DNA of 64,000 bases from the NCBI GenBank assembly GCA_014381825.1, contig JACNKX010000081.1, positions 62,001 to 126,000 of the forward strand, read 5' to 3'. Shown here piece after piece: positions 60,825 to 64,000 of this stretch. The DNA is from Planctomycetota bacterium. Lineage in GTDB: Bacteria > Planctomycetota > Planctomycetia > Pirellulales > Pirellulaceae. Each line of letters begins with the position of its first letter. Within the stretch, counting starts at the first letter, position 1. The translations under genes were made by a program, and so were the position numbers. The notes below the pieces were generated by a model. That model did no database searches. It was not told the origin of the DNA and saw nothing but the letters and a program-made list of their open reading frames with translations.

Positions 60825-63185
60825 ATGGTCATAATACTGATGTGTGCTGTGCTGGCTGCCGAGGAACCGGTGCGAGTACAGCCTCCAACTCCAGAGCAGC
60901 TCCGTTTCTTCGAGACCACCGTCCGTCCGTTGCTAGCGGAACGATGTCTCAAGTGTCACGGCGACAAGAAGCAGTGGGGCGGCTTGCGTTTGGATTCGCG
61001 CGAGGCGCTGTTGCAAGGCGGCGAATCGGGCGCGGCAATCGTTCCTGGCGAGCCTGACAAAAGTCTGCTGATCCGCGCAGTCCGACAGGTCGACGACGAT
61101 CTGAAAATGCCAAAGGACAACAAGCTCGCGGAGCGACAAATTGCGGCGCTCGTCCGCTGGATCGAGATCGGTGCTCCGTTCCCTGAGGTAACGACCCCGC
61201 GCACTCGCGATCCGAATCACTGGGCGTTTCAGCCGCCCGTCGAACAGCCTGTGCCCACGGTCGACGATCCGCAATGGCCACAGTCGGCGCTGGATAGTTT
61301 TATCCTCGCGAAGCTCGAAGCGGCGGGGCTGTCTCCGGCGACGCGAGCAGACAAGCGCACGCTAATTCGCCGCGCAACTCTTGATTTGATCGGCTTGCCG
61401 CCGACGCCAGACGAGATCGACACGTTTCTGGCAGACACATCGCCCGATGCGTTCGCGCGAATCGTCGATCGACTGTTGGCATCACCGCGGTACGGCGAAC
61501 GCTGGGGACGACACTGGCTTGATGTCGCGCGGTATGCGGACTCGAACGGGTTCGACGAAAACATCGCGCATGGCAACGCTTGGCGGTATCGCGATTACGT
61601 CGCCGCGGCGTTCAACCGCGACAAGCCGTTTGATCAGTTTGTCATCGAGCAATTGGCTGGCGATTTGTTGCCCTCTCAAAGCGAAGCTCAGCAGCATGAA
61701 CAACTAATCGCAACCGGATTTCTTAGCATTGGCCCAAAGGTCCTCGCCGAAACCGACCAAGCCAAGATGCGAATGGACATCATTGACGAACAGCTCGCCA
61801 CGACGGGTCGGGCGTTTCTAGGACTGACGTTGGGTTGCGCTCGCTGTCATGACCACAAGTTTGATCCGATTGCGACAGCGGATTACTACGCGTTGGCGGG
61901 CATCTTCAAAAGTACGCTGACCATGCGCAAGTACATCAAGGTTGCCGAGTGGCACGAACACCTGCTTCCGTCCGCTGCCGCGACGGCGATGAGAGCTGAG
62001 TTTGATGCAACGGTTGCTGCCAAGAAAGCCGCCATCGCCGAGTTGGAAAGTCCTGGGGCAGGTTCCAACTCTGCCCTACTTCGAGATTCCGAAGCAACGA
62101 AAGCCGCACTCAAGAAAATGCGTGACGAACTCGCCGCTTTAGAGAAAGCCGGGCCGGACTTGCCGGCCGCGATGGGCGTCACGGAAGATAAAGTGACCGA
62201 CATCGCGATCCATCTGCGCGGCGATCCGCTCAAGCTGGGCGACGTCGTTCCGCGACGCACGCCGCCCGTGTTGCGGGGCCCGCGCGTGCCACAGTTCACC
62301 GATAGGGAAAGTGGCCGCCGTCAACTGGCCGAATGGCTAGTCGATCCACAACATCCGCTCACCGCGCGTGTCTTCGTCAATCGCGTCTGGCGTTGGCATT
62401 TCGGCAAGGGGCTGGTACGCACGACCGACAACTTCGGTTTGTTGGGCGAGACACCATCGCATCCGGAATTGCTCGATTGGCTGGCTCGACGATTCGTCGC
62501 GGACGGCTGGTCGGTCAAGTCGCTGCATCGACTAATCGTGATGTCCAGCACGTATCAGCAGGCGAGCACTCCTTCGGCCGAGACGGGAAGTCGCGATCCC
62601 GAAAACCGCCTCTTCAGCCGCGCTGAAGTGCGCCGACTTGAAGCCGAAGCCGTGCGCGACTCGCTGCTGGCGACCAGTGGCCAATTGGATGAGACGATGG
62701 GCGGCTCCTTGCTGAAGCTCAAGAATCGAGCGTATTTCTTTGATCACACTTCCAAGGATTTGACAACCTACGACAGCCGCCGTCGCTCGCTGTACCTGCC
62801 GATCGTCCGCAACAATGTTTTCGACCTGTTTCAGTTGTTGGACTTTCCCGACCCCGCCGTATCGACCGGCGATCGAGCGGCGACAGTCGTGGCATCGCAA
62901 GCCTTGCTAATGCTCAACAGCGACATCGTCATGCAGGCCGCAACCAAGTTCGCCGAGCGCCTGCTCGCCGATTCGACCGACGATGACAGACGCCTGTCGC
63001 AACTCTACGTTATCGCATTTGGGCGCGAGCCAACTGCCGATGAACGACAGACTGATCGCGCCTTCCTGGCGGCAGCGGATCAAGCTCAATCCACCGGCAC
63101 AGACGCCGACAGCCGCCGGCGGCAAGCCTGGGCTACGCTATGCCACGCCGCTCTTGCCGCCAATGAATTTATCTACGTGAGATGA
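60825..63185 (+). CDS. PSCyt1-DUF1549-DUF1553 protein, second copy
   Basis: This is a 786-residue protein with a short signal (MVIILMCAVLAAEE). The planctomycete cytochrome c motif CLKCH is at 41-45, followed by GGLRLDSREALLQGGESG. DUF1549 carries CARCHDHKFDPI near residue 340, and DUF1553 ends EFIYVR. It has the same architecture as the protein at 5267-7663, but the two are clearly divergent (for example AELESPGAGSNSALLRDSEA is specific to this copy). A DUF1501 gene follows after 75 bases, repeating the PSCyt1 + DUF1501 pairing seen at the left end, here on the plus strand. A short GGGGCAG/CTGCCC palindrome lies inside the coding sequence near 62055-62076. Confidence 0.9.
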   Translation: MVIILMCAVLAAEEPVRVQPPTPEQLRFFETTVRPLLAERCLKCHGDKKQWGGLRLDSREALLQGGESGAAIVPGEPDKSLLIRAVRQVDDDLKMPKDNKLAERQIAALVRWIEIGAPFPEVTTPRTRDPNHWAFQPPVEQPVPTVDDPQWPQSALDSFILAKLEAAGLSPATRADKRTLIRRATLDLIGLPPTPDEIDTFLADTSPDAFARIVDRLLASPRYGERWGRHWLDVARYADSNGFDENIAHGNAWRYRDYVAAAFNRDKPFDQFVIEQLAGDLLPSQSEAQQHEQLIATGFLSIGPKVLAETDQAKMRMDIIDEQLATTGRAFLGLTLGCARCHDHKFDPIATADYYALAGIFKSTLTMRKYIKVAEWHEHLLPSAAATAMRAEFDATVAAKKAAIAELESPGAGSNSALLRDSEATKAALKKMRDELAALEKAGPDLPAAMGVTEDKVTDIAIHLRGDPLKLGDVVPRRTPPVLRGPRVPQFTDRESGRRQLAEWLVDPQHPLTARVFVNRVWRWHFGKGLVRTTDNFGLLGETPSHPELLDWLARRFVADGWSVKSLHRLIVMSSTYQQASTPSAETGSRDPENRLFSRAEVRRLEAEAVRDSLLATSGQLDETMGGSLLKLKNRAYFFDHTSKDLTTYDSRRRSLYLPIVRNNVFDLFQLLDFPDPAVSTGDRAATVVASQALLMLNSDIVMQAATKFAERLLADSTDDDRRLSQLYVIAFGREPTADERQTDRAFLAAADQAQSTGTDADSRRRQAWATLCHAALAANEFIYVR

Positions 63186-63191
63186 AAGGTG

Positions 63192-63250
63192 GGGCAAGTT
63201 TGTAACCTGCCAGAAACACACATACTCCTTGGCAAGTTACAAACCTGCCC
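63192..63250. repeat. Imperfect palindrome between PSCyt1 and DUF1501 genes
   Basis: GGGCAAGTTTGTAACCTGCC (63192-63211) and GGCAAGTTACAAACCTGCCC (63231-63250) are near-perfect inverse copies, with two mismatches, around a 19-base loop. The element occupies most of the gap between two genes that would otherwise be a few bases apart. It has no T-run. Confidence 0.75.
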
Positions 63251-63260
63251 TACGACGAAA

Positions 63261-64000
63261 ATGAACGACAACGACGCTAATACGCTCATCTCTCGCCGAT
63301 CGCTTTTGCAGCGATCAGCCGTTGGATTTGGTTCGCTCGCCTTTGCGTCGATGCTGGCTGACGAGTCGCTAGCTCAAGCGTCGATTGACAATCCGCTTGC
63401 GCCCAAGCTGCCCCACTTCGCGGCCAGAGCTAAACGCGTTATCTTCCTGATGATGTCCGGTGGTCCCTCGCAGGTGGACACGTTCGATCCGAAGCCACTA
63501 TTGACTCGCGATGACGGCAAGCCGTTGCCGTTCGCAAAGCCACGAGTTCAATTCAACTCAACCAGCAACCTGCTCAAGTCCCCGTGGAAATTCCGGCAAT
63601 ACGGCGAGAGTGGATTGTGGGTCAGCGATCTCTTCCCGCGACTCGCCGAGCGTGTCGATGACCTGTGCATGGTCCATTCAGTGCATGGGACGAATCCCGC
63701 TCACGGCGGAGCCATGATGAAGCTGCATACGGGCAGCGACAATTTCATTCGGCCCAGCATTGGTTCCTGGGTGAGCTACGGACTTGGTACCGAGAACTCG
63801 AATCTGCCCGCGTTCGTGACAATCTGCCCGACGCTGGCATTCGGCGGAATCAACAATTGGAGTTCTTCATTCCTGCCCGCCGCACACAACGGGACGGCAC
63901 TGGGAGACGCCAGCGTACCATCGGATCAAGCACGGGTCAAGTTTATTGAAAACTCGAAACTACCGCGCGAGATTCAACGCCTGCTACTCGAACGGTTGGA
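63261..64000 (+). CDS. DUF1501 family protein, partial (cut by right window edge)
   Basis: ATG 63261 starts MNDNDANTLISRRSLLQRSA, a twin-arginine type signal, and the frame is open to the end of the window (246 codons seen). DUF1501 hallmarks are IFLMMSGGPSQVDTFDPKP, YGESGLWVSDLFPRLAERVD, MVHSVHGTNPAHGGAMMKLH and SIGSWVSYGLGTENSNLPAF. It is closer to the DUF1501 protein at 3890-5260 than to the one at 29150-30454. Because no stop codon lies in the window, simple ORF callers would miss it. It forms a cassette with the upstream PSCyt1/DUF1549/DUF1553 gene. Confidence 0.92.
   Translation, partial: MNDNDANTLISRRSLLQRSAVGFGSLAFASMLADESLAQASIDNPLAPKLPHFAARAKRVIFLMMSGGPSQVDTFDPKPLLTRDDGKPLPFAKPRVQFNSTSNLLKSPWKFRQYGESGLWVSDLFPRLAERVDDLCMVHSVHGTNPAHGGAMMKLHTGSDNFIRPSIGSWVSYGLGTENSNLPAFVTICPTLAFGGINNWSSSFLPAAHNGTALGDASVPSDQARVKFIENSKLPREIQRLLLERL

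Noticed and set aside
61229-61576. Minus-strand ORFs antisense to the second PSCyt1 gene
   Set aside because: They are shadows of a gene with intact CxxCH, DUF1549 and DUF1553 motifs.

Overview
The window looks like chromosomal DNA of a member of the Planctomycetota, most likely Pirellulales or a close relative. The evidence is family content. There are three DUF1501 (sulfatase-like) genes and three large heme-motif proteins with DUF1549/DUF1553 (two start with a planctomycete cytochrome c domain, PSCyt1). There are also giant secreted WD40 proteins, a PPC-domain protein, Tat-signal Gfo/Idh and NHL proteins, secreted NIPSNAP, PQQ-propeller and YVTN-propeller proteins, and a DUF6868 protein. 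Nearly every protein has a Sec, lipoprotein or Tat export signal, so the window mostly encodes a cell-envelope or periplasmic programme. I saw no rRNA, tRNA or CRISPR array.

Layout. (1) 1-7.7 kb: a triple-domain RidA-like exported protein, a small secreted propeller, a secreted glycosidase-like propeller, and a minus-strand PSCyt1/DUF1549/DUF1553 + DUF1501 pair. (2) 7.9-19.8 kb: an export locus with a giant TolC-like lipoprotein, three tandem HlyD-type adaptors, a MacB/FtsX-type permease, and an OmpR-type regulator with its kinase. No ATPase gene is present. Palindromic repeats sit in several of the gaps. (3) 20-28.6 kb: a propeller/cytochrome/ankyrin fusion carrying an in-frame palindrome, a PQQ-like propeller and a tandem NIPSNAP protein. 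A graveyard follows: a 5'-truncated acetyltransferase, a dead integrase start and an IS3 OrfA fragment. A DUF4240 gene comes next.

(4) 29.1-48.7 kb is the most striking part: a DUF1501 gene facing an 18-kb minus-strand gene train. In transcription order it encodes a 903-aa WD40 protein, a DUF1549/DUF1553 heme-motif protein, a PPC-domain protein with an alanine-rich coiled coil, a PSCyt1-WD40 protein with a similar coiled coil, and a 1506-aa WD40 protein. The last four genes are separated by only about 20-50 bases. I infer an exported multi-protein heme-containing assembly of unknown function. Two of its genes carry repeat elements in their signal-peptide coding regions, and one carries a 15-bp in-frame tandem repeat.

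(5) 49-64 kb: a Tat-exported Gfo/Idh oxidoreductase, three alpha/beta hydrolases, small hypothetical and leucine-rich-repeat genes, a 45-codon zinc-ribbon-like ORF, a RidA-like protein, an NHL propeller, a VOC protein, and an MFS transporter divergent from a second PSCyt1/DUF1549/DUF1553 + DUF1501 pair. The last DUF1501 gene runs off the right edge.

All assignments come from reading the sequence and remembered family features. No database search was run.
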